The notes below the pieces were generated by a model. The model had not been told where the DNA came from. It did not search any database and was given only the letters and a program-made list of their open reading frames with translations. This document shows positions 1 to 9,132 of a DNA stretch of 64,000 bases, piece after piece. The first letter of the stretch is position 1. The number at the start of each line of letters is the position of its first letter. The DNA lies in contig CM074129.1 of assembly GCA_037178625.1 (NCBI GenBank), positions 620,001 through 684,000 on the forward strand. Reading direction: 5' to 3'. A program made the position numbers and the translations under genes. This stretch comes from Skeletonema tropicum. Lineage: Eukaryota > Bacillariophyta > Thalassiosirophyceae > Thalassiosirales > Thalassiosiraceae.

Positions 1-446
1 TAATGCACACGATGATCGACAGAAGATTCAATTCTATTCATTGTATAGGTCACCATTGCAGCAACGACGTCGTATGCACCAGTGGTGGAGAGCATCATCA
101 TCATCATCCTACTCTTGTGTCTATCAACATGGGACAGTCGCATTTTACATTCGACGACAATTGATGCAACAAATTATCAATGAGCATCGACGAAGCTACT
201 TTTGTCGATTTCCGATTGATATGTACATTTCCAAATTTGGACCGTGGTATGCAACGAGGAATGAGGTGGTGGGTCATTTGGGAAGTGGTAGGATTGGATC
301 TTCTTGAAAAAGTACAGCACAATAATTTGAGTATATTTACAAGAGAGTGTTATCGTACTACACCATTCACATCACAAATAGAACGTAATGAAACGTGTTA
401 AGGTATTGTCTCATTTCGTCCTTCATTCATCACCTCAAACCAACCT
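1..446. other. Intergenic / left edge, no gene seen
   Basis: No reading frame here looks like a real protein. There is a CATCAT-rich stretch near position 90. The region is probably the 3' flank of the methyltransferase gene that ends at 447. Confidence 0.4.
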
Positions 447-1379
447 TTAAGCAGCAATCGGCTTGGTAATCTCAAAGAATGTAAAGTCATGAGCCATCGT
501 CGCAGCTCTCTGATTATACCCACCCAACTCAAGCTCCTCCATAAGATGATCATGCTTCATCTCCCCATCCACCTCCTCTGTCGCAAAGTTCGAATACAAG
601 ACATCCTCCTGAACATTCACCTGTAATCCAAGTTGACGACATGCATCGGGAAAGTTCTGCACGCCAAATCTTGTATATTGATCTGCTCCTAATATGAACG
701 CCTTGCCTCCGTCAACTAATGCACTGTCAATGGTTGATGCTACCAAGTCAGCATCGTTAGTGCAGACGAGTAAGTCTGCTCCTAATATTAACCGTACTTG
801 TGCGTGTTCGTTCCCATCAACATCGATCCATGTTGAAGTAGTAGTTTCGTCACCAGTTGTATCTGATCCGTCATTCGATTGCTGCTGCATCGCCTCCTGC
901 TGTTGTTGTTGATGCACCTCTTGATCGAACCAATCCAACCCCAATACTTGATGATCGACATCAAAATCATTCAATTCAATATTCTTTTTTAGATTCTCCA
1001 ACACTACCGGATTATAATCGGTAAAGATGACTTTGTCCTCATTATTATTTGTCGTACTACTACTACCATCTTCATTATTATTATTGGAAGAATTTTGTTG
1101 TTGAAGTAACGTCGCAGCCGTAAGTCCGACGAGACCACATCCCGCACCCAATTCCATAACATCACCATCGGGCGATGTCTCATCTCCAAGAACGATGGAT
1201 GGGTTTTTGGAAATGTGGTGTGAGAGCATGACAGCCGAGGGCCACATGACGAAGCCCGTGTTGGTTTCGGAGAGACCTTGGTCTTCATCGGGATCTGATG
1301 CTTGATTGAGAAGGATTTTGTGGGGTTCTGTTCCAGACGTGAAAGATGGGATGGAGAAGGTTAAGGTGTCGTTACTCAT
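447..1379 (-). CDS. METTL21/Methyltransf_16-type protein methyltransferase
   Basis: Predicted 310-aa AdoMet-dependent methyltransferase, single exon, ATG start. Motif I of the Rossmann fold is seen as ELGAGCGLVGL, preceded by VMWPSAVMLSHHI, the W-x-(A/S) lead-in typical of the METTL21/FAM86/VCPKMT group of protein-lysine methyltransferases. An acidic adenosine-binding segment follows (FTDYNPVVLENL), then a post-I motif LDWFD and the strand-4 motif ILGADLLV, where the family normally has AD(V/L)(V/I)Y. Two Asn/Gln/Ser-rich low-complexity loops, around residues 95-112 and 155-180, interrupt the fold and are typical of diatom proteins. Substrate cannot be predicted; members of this family methylate lysines on chaperones, eEF1A or eEF2. 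Likely cytosolic, as no targeting peptide is evident. Confidence 0.8.
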   Translation of the reverse strand: MSNDTLTFSIPSFTSGTEPHKILLNQASDPDEDQGLSETNTGFVMWPSAVMLSHHISKNPSIVLGDETSPDGDVMELGAGCGLVGLTAATLLQQQNSSNNNNEDGSSSTTNNNEDKVIFTDYNPVVLENLKKNIELNDFDVDHQVLGLDWFDQEVHQQQQQEAMQQQSNDGSDTTGDETTTSTWIDVDGNEHAQVRLILGADLLVCTNDADLVASTIDSALVDGGKAFILGADQYTRFGVQNFPDACRQLGLQVNVQEDVLYSNFATEEVDGEMKHDHLMEELELGGYNQRAATMAHDFTFFEITKPIAA

Positions 1380-1749
1380 GGTTGCTAAATAGGAGTGTAA
1401 TTGTTTGTGTACTATTGATTATTATTTGTTCTTTGAACGCAGCTCTAGCTTCGGTATGTTTTACTCCTACCCCTATGAGCTAGCAGAGGGAAAATAACAT
1501 CATTGTTTCATTCTAGAATTGTGAAAAATTCCGTGGCTTTCAACCAAGCAAGCGTGACGCAAGAGGAAAGTTCCGGATAGTTCCGGCACTTTGATGGGTG
1601 TATCACTTGCTATTCGCACTATGGAGAGAGGTCTAATATTTTGAGACAGTTAGACGTAAAAAGTTATTGCCTCGAGCTTGCTCTCTATTCTCTACAGAGA
1701 ACCAAGGGTAAATAAATGTACAGACCATACATATTCACAGTGGGTTTAA
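1380..1749. other. Intergenic region
   Basis: This is the 5' flank of the methyltransferase gene. No gene or repeat was recognised. Confidence 0.4.
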
Positions 1750-1800
1750 CTCGTGTGAGCGAGAGCTGGTAAAAGAGAGGCCTTTAGTGAGTTTCCAAGC
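1750..1800 (-). promoter_or_regulatory. Orphan copy of the B-family upstream element
   Basis: Read on the minus strand, this segment has GGAAACTCACTAAAGGCCTC followed by TTTTACCAGCTCTCGCTCAC. The same two blocks lie about 180-190 bp before the ATG of the B genes at 6942, 36204 and 56902, and before the truncated B at 59330. Here no B gene follows on the minus strand. It is therefore either an orphan upstream element or the edge of the inverted duplication shared with 56.7-58.7 kb. A promoter role is inferred from conservation only. Confidence 0.5.
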
Positions 1801-2252
1801 AAGGTTATCTAAATGGGGTACGATAAATACTTGCCGAAGTCGTGGATTTACTCAATGTTTTTGAGATCCCATAGTTACTTCAGTGGCAAGCAGGAAACCA
1901 ACGTTGTAGCAGACCCTAAAATGTACTCCTATTGCTTATGATGCGGTATCCTCTTATGTACGAAAATGCATTTTCTCCTTTCTATTGACACAAGTGTCTC
2001 TTAGAGTCTCTAAAGTACCAAATAGATAAGACCACCTACTTATGTAGATAGAATAATTTAGTTTTAGTACCGGACTCCTCTCATAACTTCTACTCTTTCT
2101 CTCTAGAGAGAGACTAGACATCACCGCTTTTATATACTGTTCTACAAACTCTTCAATACCACTTTTACACACACTCACTCACGCCAGCTACCGACCAGCG
2201 CTATATACTTAGCTTTGAATCATAACATACAAAGCAAAGATAGAACAATATC

Positions 2253-2708
2253 ATGGCGTCTTCTTTGATTGTAGATTTCCCTCTCAGACGCAACCATGAC
2301 GCTGTGCGTTTTGCTGAAACAACACAGCTTTACACAGTTGATCGGCACGAAGACAAAAACGAGTTGTGGTATAACAAGGCAGAATACAAATCAATGAAAC
2401 GTGATATCAGGCGAGATGTCCTACAAGCTCGTGCAAGAGATTCGGCTTCCGAACAAGATAGCGGCTTCTGGATTGGTATTTCTCATCTACTCTCACCGGC
2501 CTGTACGCTCGAGGTGCAGGCCTGCAGACGTCGATGCGTACGTGCAGTCCTTGCAGAGCAGGCGAGACAGGACGCATTTGGAAGTTTCAGCTCGGAAGAT
2601 ATTGCATTTGCTTCGTTAGAGGAAACAAGGAGGGCCGTATTGAGAGCTAGGAAGCTTGGAAGTCTTCACCAGTATTCCATAAAAGAATATTTGCAATCTT
2701 CTCTTTAA
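2253..2708 (+). CDS. Small basic protein, family A, copy 1
   Basis: A 151-aa intact, single-exon protein of unknown function with an ATG start. It is Arg/Ala-rich, with a long predicted helix (RRDVLQARARDSASE) and a conserved core SHLLSPACTLEVQACRRR followed by AVLAEQARQ and a helical C-terminal tail. The motif (x)LE...R.R...VL.EQ..Q recalls a family of short hypothetical proteins I associate with diatoms, but I cannot name a function. A second copy at 57550-58008 (minus) differs at about nine residues and at the extreme C-terminus (EYLQSSL versus EYCSQSSL). In both places gene A converges on a B gene, and flanking DNA is shared, so the unit duplicated as a block. No signal peptide or membrane segment is visible. 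Confidence 0.7.
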   Translation: MASSLIVDFPLRRNHDAVRFAETTQLYTVDRHEDKNELWYNKAEYKSMKRDIRRDVLQARARDSASEQDSGFWIGISHLLSPACTLEVQACRRRCVRAVLAEQARQDAFGSFSSEDIAFASLEETRRAVLRARKLGSLHQYSIKEYLQSSL

Positions 2709-2934
2709 GGTCGTCTGCATTACAATCGATGTAAAATAAGAATGACAACGGTAACTGAGTAATTATTGTACAAGTTAGAATATGCCAGAGTGCCGTCAAA
2801 TTGAGATTGTGTACTCAAATCAATCATCTAATGTAACGTTTTTGCTATTTTACTATCTTTTACAAAGTATCTTTGGTCCTACACCATGACGATGACATTT
2901 TCATTTCGTGACTTACTGCTGTGTAGCAGCATAT

Positions 2935-3300
2935 ACAAGACCAAACAACTCGGAGAAGAAGATCAATCTGCTTCAAAGATGATTCATCATACCATATTCC
3001 TTGTCTTCGAACTCTTCCAAAAGATCAGCCATCAGGAGATCCGTATGACACTCATATGACACTCTTGTTCGTCGCTTCACGGTAGTGGATCCTTTTAAGC
3101 TCTGTTTTAAGCTTGCAGGAGACACATCAGGCTCCTCAAGTTTGAACGCTGCCCTTCGTACAACGGGGATAGAATAGTAGAGGAACGGGTCGTCTTGTTT
3201 CAGTGATTGCATTTCTTCTGCAGTCAGGGTACCAATATCGATTTCTATCAGCTCCGGATGGCAGGGTGCAATAGTTGTGTGCACTGGTTCGGAGCTGGAA
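2935..3300 (-). pseudogene. Family B gene, copy 1 (broken)
   Basis: This region encodes the core of the B family (SLKQDDPFLYYSIPVVRRA, then KRRTRVSYECHTDLLMADL), but both ends are damaged. The N-terminal MCNARSTK... segment of the intact copies is missing; only SEPVHTT survives, upstream of which the sequence diverges (no ATG; a GTG would be the first in-frame start). Near the C-terminus a 5-bp insertion after EDKEYG shifts the frame and stops the protein at 2973, although the rest of the homologous tail can still be read to about 2935. The tail matches copy 4 at 57.3 kb (LVYAATQQ type) and not copies 2 and 3. It is the partner of gene A copy 1 in a tail-to-tail arrangement. Confidence 0.7.
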
Positions 3301-3320
3301 GAAGCCGAATGTGGGCGTTT

Positions 3321-3966
3321 GGCTAGTAAGATTGAGCAGTAAGTATATAGATAGTTAGATAGTTAGATAGAATATTTTAGTTGCTACTCTCACTCTAGAC
3401 ACGAGTGTCAGTAGAGAAAGGAGAACTTAAACCTGGAGGGACTCAGACTGGTCCCAAAGACGCCTATGGGGCCTGCTGGGTATGAATTGGTCAACGGATG
3501 TGGAAAGCGAACGCCTTGGTGCAGGCAAGACCGAATTGTTGGACGAAGTAGATCTTGGGGTTGGGTGCGGTGCAGGAGTGGCCGTAGAATTTCAGGTGGG
3601 ATGGTTTGGATGAATGAGGACCACTCGTGAAGAGTGAGCGAGAGCAGGTCAATGCATAATGCACAATAGGCTCGAAACAAGTCTTTGCTGAGGCAATTCA
3701 CTGAGAGTTGGTAACACTGATGCAAGTGAGGCCAACTGGACTGCACGAAGCCTGCCGTGCCTGCCAAGAGGTGTTCTTCGGCACATTACATGTGTAAAGT
3801 AAAGAACACGTTGACGTGACTAAAGCAATGCCCCTATTCATACTTTGAGAACAATGACTGGGTGAAAAAAGTGGAATTCTTTCCCAGTTTTTCTCGACTT
3901 GGACATAACTTGTATCGCGCGATTGGTGTCAAGTGCACGCACTGGACCTTGCTCGTCATCGCCTCT
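3321..3966. other. Intergenic region
   Basis: Reading frames of up to 119 codons occur on the minus strand, but none has recognisable content. Nothing else was supported here. Confidence 0.35.
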
Positions 3967-4345
3967 GTCCTTCTTGGCTCAAGGGATACAGTGAGGTGGT
4001 CCGATGAAACCTTCCAGACAACAACGAGAGACGTGGTTGTTGAGCCAAAATGTGCGGGTTTAAATCTACGGTGCGAAACCCACACCCCTCTAGATACAAG
4101 ACGGGAGCATCAAGATGTTTTCGATACTCCCTTTTGGTCAAAGGGTGGGGAGTGGGACGCTTGAAACTATCTAGACAATCGATACCGAATGCCAAAAAGC
4201 CCGCACACTACCGCTACAATGAGTGAAATGGTTGGATGAACAACCAAAAGAGATAGACAGGGGCGGCAGCAGCAAAACTCGGACCAAAGGATGAGGGGAA
4301 AATGAAGGAGCGAAGAGCGAAGACACCCGCCTCGACCTCGACTGT
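3967..4345 (-). repeat. Dispersed repeat, copy 1
   Basis: The reverse complement of this region matches 19286-19650. Shared blocks include AGTTTTAAGCGTCCCACTCC / AGTTTCAAGCGTCCCACTCC, GTGTGGGTTTCGCACCGTAG-like sequence, and the end GTTGTTCATCCAACC. Similarity is perhaps 75-80 percent by eye with indels, so it is an old interspersed repeat. No coding capacity is convincing. Confidence 0.6.
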
Positions 4346-4466
4346 CCATAAACATGAGTACCTACACCATGGATGTGACGTGCTGGTAGGTCGTGCATGC
4401 ATCCGATCGATAACATAAGTAAGTACTTTCCTATGCAGCAGAATCTTATGTTGGTCTTGCTTGTTA

Positions 4467-5862
4467 GGCGGGGACAATTTAATCTTTGAGTTACTATTAA
4501 TACCCCCCCACCTAGACACCGGTTTTAGGGCTAGTGGTTCCCCTGAGTGGATTTTTACCCCCGCTGTGAGAACCACTAACAAACCACAACCATCCAACTG
4601 GTTGGCATCGAGCACACAACACCAACACAATGGTACAATGGTAGTACTACCCTCTAACAACACTATTAGTTGAGTTATTTTTTACATCGCTTGGTTCTAA
4701 ACTCATCGGCTGCCGCCCCCCAGCATCGCCATGGAACTCATTGACGTGCATTCTATAGGAGCACGAAAACAGTTAATGCAAAGATCTGTACGAAGGTCGG
4801 GCAAATGATGACCATTCGGATCTTCTGCTGACTGTTGTGAAGAAAAGTGTCAAAAAGCTCTTTGAAAAGGAAGGAAAAGATGTGACGGAAGATGCTCTAG
4901 ATGCCGCCATCGGGCGTATTGAGACAATCACTTGCAGATGCGTCTGACCCAGGTGCTTGCAATCTTGTTGAATTTCTCCAGTGAATTGACTCCTCCACAA
5001 TTCGTAATGTTGCCCTACAGAGACAGCCAACACCAATCATTAATCCCAGACGGACGGAGCATTTTTATTCTCGCGATGAAGTCATTACTATGTTCGCAGG
5101 GAATGAGGATATGCTCTCACAGATTTTTCTGATCTACCTTCTTACAAGAGTCAAGGAGCAGAGACAAAAGCACAACGTGATAGAGCTGTCGCCAAAGAGC
5201 TCAAGCTTAAAAGTTGGGACCCGAAGAAATTAAGAAGTTTTATTGTCTGCTACTTTTGTGGAAAACGTCGCTGCATATATTCCCCTTCGGATGCGGATTT
5301 CGCTAGAGGAAGCGCAGCTCTTAAGGCAAAGCTTGAGTCTTTGTCTGATACTGATAGGTATTCGTGTGGTGATTTGATATTTGGCGATGAAGATGATATG
5401 AGTAAGATTATTGTTCAGAAGCTGAACTTGACCTGCGAGCCTCAAATTGAACCAAGCTACTACAAAAATGATGGTCGCACATTGAAGCTGAAACCTATTT
5501 GTGTTCATTGCGGAGAGTCAGAGTCGGGAGCTGCTGGAAGTTTTCTTCTGGGGCAAGAGCAATTGAGACAACGCAATTTGACGGGTTGTTACAAATGCTT
5601 ACCCATTTGTATCATGTGCCTTCAGAGTGGCAAGAAGGTTGTCAAGGGGAAGGCGAAAGATAAATTGGAAGCACGAGCGGAGCAGGCACGTGCAAATGCA
5701 ACGAGTAACAACTAAAAGATCATACACAACCATGCCCACACGACCTACTCTACTACAGCCTCTACACCGGGGGTAAAAATTACGGGGGTAGAAAAGTTGA
5801 CCCCCCCCCTCACCACAGCAAGCTGCGCTTAATAGTAACTTGAAGATTAAATTGTCCCCGCC
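4467..5862 (+). mobile_element. Non-autonomous or decayed TIR DNA transposon
   Basis: The ends are inverted repeats of about 35 bp: the left end starts GGCGGGGACAATTTAATCTT and continues to AGTTACTATTAA. The right end, reverse complemented, is the same with two mismatches. The element is flanked by a direct TTA on each side (TTA before 4467 and after 5862). A 3-bp TTA/TAA target duplication and GG-starting TIR are typical of PIF/Harbinger-like elements, but no DDE transposase is visible, so the superfamily assignment is tentative. The interior carries one degenerate gene, listed separately. Confidence 0.75.
4731..5715 (+). pseudogene. Degenerate Cys-rich gene inside the TIR element
   Basis: An ATG at 4731 opens MELIDVHSIGARKQ, followed in a shifted frame by DHSDLLLTVVKKSVKKLF. 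A third frame carries FYSRDEVITMFAGNEDMLSQ (about 5060-5120), and the longest open part runs from about 5107 to 5715. That last part has paired cysteines in the order CYFCGKRRC, CVHCG and CYKCLPICIMC, a likely zinc-binding C-terminal domain, and ends in a basic Lys/Ala-rich tail. At least two frameshifts and an in-frame stop (TGA in FLQ*IDSS near 4981) disable it. I do not recognise the family. It may be an accessory or captured protein of the transposon. Confidence 0.6.
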
Positions 5863-5959
5863 TTATCATAAGTATGTACTTGCAGGCCTGATTGATTGGC
5901 CTTTTACTAATTTTCATTGCAGATTACGACTATACAACATAGGCCTTTTTTACCAACTC

Positions 5960-6495
5960 TCTCTCACAGTGTATAACCTGCTACTGGCGGGAAAAAAGTT
6001 TCACCGGGAAAAAAGTGGCACCAACTAGAATCTCACACAAAACACTAACAAAACACAACCATCGATTCTACACCCCTACTATGGTGGTTATGCGCGTCAA
6101 TATCGCCCTCCCGACCCCATCTCCGTCCATAATATGATAGAAGAGACTAATAGCTTTCGATAGAACCACTGGTCAACGTTATATGTAGTATATTCGCATA
6201 GCAGCAGCAGCACAGGCATGCAGAGATGCCGTAGGCATGCGTCATCCGAGATCAAAATAGCAGTTATCGGTGCCAAAATTGTCGATAGTTGCTCTATATG
6301 GACGAACTATAGTTTTTTCTGAATGAGATAATGGATATATAGTGGTTGGTATGCTATCTTGAGGCTGCTCTATGTATTTTTGTCGAGTATCATGGCCATA
6401 TATATTTATGACTCTCTTCATTTTGTTAGTGTTTTGTGTGAGATTTGAGATTGGCACTGGTGCCACTTTTTTCCCACCAGTAGCCTGAGCGAATA
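5960..6495. repeat. Inverted repeat pair with ~360-bp loop
   Basis: The stretch at about 5982-6053 (TACTGGCGGGAAAAAAGT ... CACACAAAACACTAACAAAA) returns inverted at about 6415-6491. The similarity extends weakly outwards to the AGGCCTTT blocks. This could be a foldback element adjoining the TIR transposon. No coding sequence. Confidence 0.5.
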
Positions 6496-6723
6496 AAGGC
6501 CTACAATACTGGGATAGTGGGTGCTTTCTCTCCTTTGGGTGACGCCCACGTGAGCCCAACAACTGCAGATTTTGGGTATAAATCAGCTCAAAATACCCGT
6601 GAAATGACAAAATATACCTTCTAAATGACCAATCTTAACCTCTCCCCGCTCCCCGCACACAGACTGTGTTGCGGGCACGCCCACACGCCCTAAGGTAGCT
6701 AAGTAGGCCTATCTGAGCCAAAT

Positions 6724-6766
6724 AAAAGGCCTCTTATCCCCAATCATAAATTTACCAGCTCTCATC
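6724..6766 (+). promoter_or_regulatory. Conserved upstream element of B gene copy 2
   Basis: AAAAGGCCTCTT followed by TTTACCAGCTCTCATC is shared with the other B-family genes at a similar distance (about 185 bp) from the ATG. A second conserved leader motif, GTCAACTTACTTCT, lies at about 6897-6910. A promoter or UTR function is inferred from conservation. Confidence 0.45.
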
Positions 6767-6941
6767 ATTTTTTGCCTCCACTGCACTTACTGCTCGCTGG
6801 AGAACACACAGCTCCAACTTGGCATAAAATTTAAAATTGTTCTTCGTCAATCGAACATATAACATAACATTCCGCTCAAGCCCAACAAGCTACACTGTCA
6901 ACTTACTTCTAGAAGTTACAACTACATCCTCACAATAAATA

Positions 6942-7376
6942 ATGTGCAACGCCAGGTCAACTAAGATGACTCCTTTCAATATCAAGAAGGACCAATCCTC
7001 GGCTTCTTCCAGCTCCGAACCAGTGCATACAACTACTGCACCGTGCCATCCGGAGCTGATAGAAATCGATATCGATACCCTAAGTACAAAAGACCTGCAA
7101 TCGCTGAAACAAGACGATCCGTTCCTCTACTATTCTATCCCCGTTGTACGAAGGGCAGCGTTCAAACTTGAGGAGCCTGATATGTCTCCTGCAAGCTTAA
7201 AAGAGAGCTTAAAAGGATCTACTACCGTCAAGCGACGAACAAGAGTGTCATATGAGTGTCATACGGATCTCCTGATGGCTGATCTTTTAGAAGATCTCGA
7301 AGAGGAATATAATGAATCATCTTTGGAGCAGATTGATCTTCACTTCTCCCAGTTGCTTGATCTGTATGCTAGATAG
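6942..7376 (+). CDS. Small acidic protein, family B, copy 2 (intact)
   Basis: A 144-aa intact protein with an ATG start (MCNARSTKMTPFNIKK). The Ser-rich N-terminus leads into EPVHTTTAPCHPELIEIDID, an acidic linker, the hallmark SLKQDDPFLYYSIPVVRRAA, then a basic patch TVKRRTRVSYECHTDLLM and an acidic C-terminus (LLEDLEEEYNESS) ending SQLLDLYAR. The family is unknown to me. The mixture of a short basic motif with adjacent acidic segments and no signal peptide suggests a soluble intracellular protein. Paralogues: 36204 (intact), 2935-3300, 56902-57350 and 59330 (broken), and a very divergent remnant at 14860-15180. The leader, upstream element and coding sequence are conserved as a unit across copies. 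Confidence 0.7.
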   Translation: MCNARSTKMTPFNIKKDQSSASSSSEPVHTTTAPCHPELIEIDIDTLSTKDLQSLKQDDPFLYYSIPVVRRAAFKLEEPDMSPASLKESLKGSTTVKRRTRVSYECHTDLLMADLLEDLEEEYNESSLEQIDLHFSQLLDLYAR

Positions 7377-7664
7377 CAATAACGATAAGACACGAAATGG
7401 AAATGTCACCATGATGTAATGATAAAAATTAACGGAAATCTTAAAGTACGTCATGGTTGGCCCTCCAGGGGCGAAATTATCTACAATTATCTAGAGCAAT
7501 GTCACAAGTTACTACCCTTCGAGTGTAATTAAGCAAATAACCAACAGTTTTTCCATCACCCCGGAATTAGCAAAGAGGCAGTGATATGAAATTCCAAACC
7601 AAGTAATGGTCTTTTTTCCCAGATCGCACTCCGAGCTGCGACACCTCAAACAGCCAGGATTTGG

Positions 7665-7737
7665 CACGGGGGAGACTCGAACCCAAGACCCCGAACCAGA
7701 AGAGAGGCGGTGATACCACTACACCACACCACCCCTC
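7665..7737 (-). ncRNA. tRNA-like SINE head or tRNA pseudogene
   Basis: On the minus strand an A-box-like TGGTGTAGTGGTATCAC and a B-box-like GGGTTCGAGTCTCCC are spaced as in a tRNA gene. The would-be acceptor and anticodon stems do not pair well, so a functional tRNA is unlikely. It is more consistent with a tRNA-derived SINE or a decayed tRNA. Downstream on the minus strand (7560-7660) there is unique-looking sequence that could be the SINE body. Confidence 0.4.
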
Positions 7738-7833
7738 ATGATGTAATGATATATAGAAGAGAGTAGAACATACTTAGACAGCTAAGAAGAAAATTTTAGT
7801 AACAGTCTCAAAAGCCAATTCACTATCGGATCA

Positions 7834-8064
7834 TCAATCTCTAGCCAATTTTAGTAAATTTATCTTGCCTTCATCCGTCTTGGGACAAACACCTCCTGTC
7901 CCAGTATTTTCCGCGAGTGAGGACATCATACTGAAAGTACAAAGAGTAAAAAGTACCATCTCACGACAGCAACAGAGTGCTCTCATCAGCTTGCCCTCGA
8001 TAAAAGTTTGATAAGTGCGCCTGAGTGCGTTCTCAACTCTCAACCAGCCAAATGAGCTACCCAT
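7834..8064 (-). CDS. Hypothetical 76-aa ORF
   Basis: An ATG-started frame of 76 codons with a hydrophobic centre (REMVLFTLCTFSMMSSL) and a Cys-rich patch (ALCCCREM). No family is recognised and no paralogue occurs in the window. It may be a chance ORF. Confidence 0.2.
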   Translation of the reverse strand: MGSSFGWLRVENALRRTYQTFIEGKLMRALCCCREMVLFTLCTFSMMSSLAENTGTGGVCPKTDEGKINLLKLARD

Positions 8065-8217
8065 GTATCAAGCGTCAAACAACTTCTATCTTGCGATATT
8101 CACTGAAGAAGAAAGCCTCCAGAAGCTCAAGCACAGTCCATTTTACGAGGATCTGGATCTATTGCCAATCTCAAGTACTACTTGAAACTTAGATATCAAG
8201 TACTTTTATTCTACTAA

Positions 8218-9132
8218 TTACGCACTAAATTTGTCTTTATCATCTGTTGATGACTCCGTGGATGACTTCCTTATTTTCCATTTCGGATCTGTCGGGATCA
8301 ACTTATCTACAAACGTCACAAAATCATCAATTTCCTCCTGCGAGCATTGGCTAAAGCACCCAAAGCCCATACTGTGTCCTCCAGGACCATATAAGGATTT
8401 ATCACTAGCATAGTACGCACTTGCTTGAGGTGGTACACCTATAGCGTTGAGATTACGGTACGGTTTCCTGCCCGCGACTTGATCGATGTCTCTCTTTCGA
8501 GGGTTGGGATTCTGAGGCTCCATGTGTTTTGACTTGTCACCTGAAGAATTGGATCTAGAAGATGAATCACCTTCACTACTGTCAGCAGCAGCATCAGGGA
8601 AGGGGTCAAACGTCGGCTTATCCCAGACTAGCGGTATCATCCGCTCTTTTCTCTTCTTTTCCTCCGTTATCTTTTTTGATAATGCCATGAGTTCTTGCTC
8701 AACCTTGCGCCTTCGTATCAATTCTTCTTCAGGGATAGGTTCTGGTGCTGCCTTTACTGGTGCTGGATAAGAGTACTTGCTTTTACACGGAGGTGATCCG
8801 ACAGCTGAGTCATCCTTGTCGGATAAGGCCTCCTCATCCGCCAGACTACTGTTCCCAACCGCATCTGCATCAAGCTCCTCATCTAATAACTCGGATGACG
8901 AAGCCCCCGCAGATGCCCAGGTCGGGAACAAAGGCCCCTTATCATCGCCATTACTCATCTTCTTACATCTCTCCCTCCATCGCTTCTCCGCCAAAGCCTC
9001 GCGACGACGCTTTTTCGCCGCCTCTCTTCGATCCATCTTTTCGAGGCTTTCACAGACGCGGTCGAAGATTTCGTCCATGGGGAGCTTGGGGAGGGGCATG
9101 GTGAACGTTGATTTTGGTGGCGATGAATCCAT
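8218..9132 (-). CDS. Charged coiled-coil/disordered protein, two-member family
   Basis: A 304-aa protein of unknown function with an ATG start. The N-terminus has an amphipathic, strongly basic helix (EIFDRVCESLEKMDRREAAK, then KKRRREALAEKRWRERCKK) that could be a nuclear localisation signal or coiled coil. An acidic Ser-rich region follows, then a second charged helix EEELIRRRKVEQELMALSKK. That ends in the motif MIPLVWDKPTFDPFP. The C-terminal part contains RDIDQVAGRKPYRNLNAIG and an acidic helix CSQEEIDDFVTFVDKLI. The 195-aa protein at 61143 has the same order: EL(I)FDRLKREL at the start, ELIARAKRCKEILKLSRKA later and LIMWVKPKFELDPTP. Thus the two are distant paralogues. Probably nuclear, by inference from the basic regions. 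Confidence 0.6.
   Translation of the reverse strand: MDSSPPKSTFTMPLPKLPMDEIFDRVCESLEKMDRREAAKKRRREALAEKRWRERCKKMSNGDDKGPLFPTWASAGASSSELLDEELDADAVGNSSLADEEALSDKDDSAVGSPPCKSKYSYPAPVKAAPEPIPEEELIRRRKVEQELMALSKKITEEKKRKERMIPLVWDKPTFDPFPDAAADSSEGDSSSRSNSSGDKSKHMEPQNPNPRKRDIDQVAGRKPYRNLNAIGVPPQASAYYASDKSLYGPGGHSMGFGCFSQCSQEEIDDFVTFVDKLIPTDPKWKIRKSSTESSTDDKDKFSA

Larger units (their letters stand above)
1740..3320. repeat. Left arm of a ~1.6-kb inverted duplication
   Basis: Gene A, its upstream DNA to about 1740, the A-B spacer and gene B recur in opposite orientation at about 56.67-58.7 kb. The spacer (for example TTTGCTATTTTACTATCTT near 2840) and the upstream stretch around 2100-2250 (ACATCACCGCTTTTATATAC) both match reverse-complemented sequence near 57.4 and 58.1 kb. 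Coding parts look about 95 percent identical by eye; non-coding parts carry indels. The outer limits are approximate. Confidence 0.75.

Noticed and set aside
41..401. Overlapping ORFs of 60-90 codons at the left edge
   Set aside because: All frames are short and without family resemblance; no support as genes.
4731..5715. Calling the Cys-rich pseudogene a transposase
   Set aside because: No DDE/DDD motif or known transposase domain is visible in any frame.
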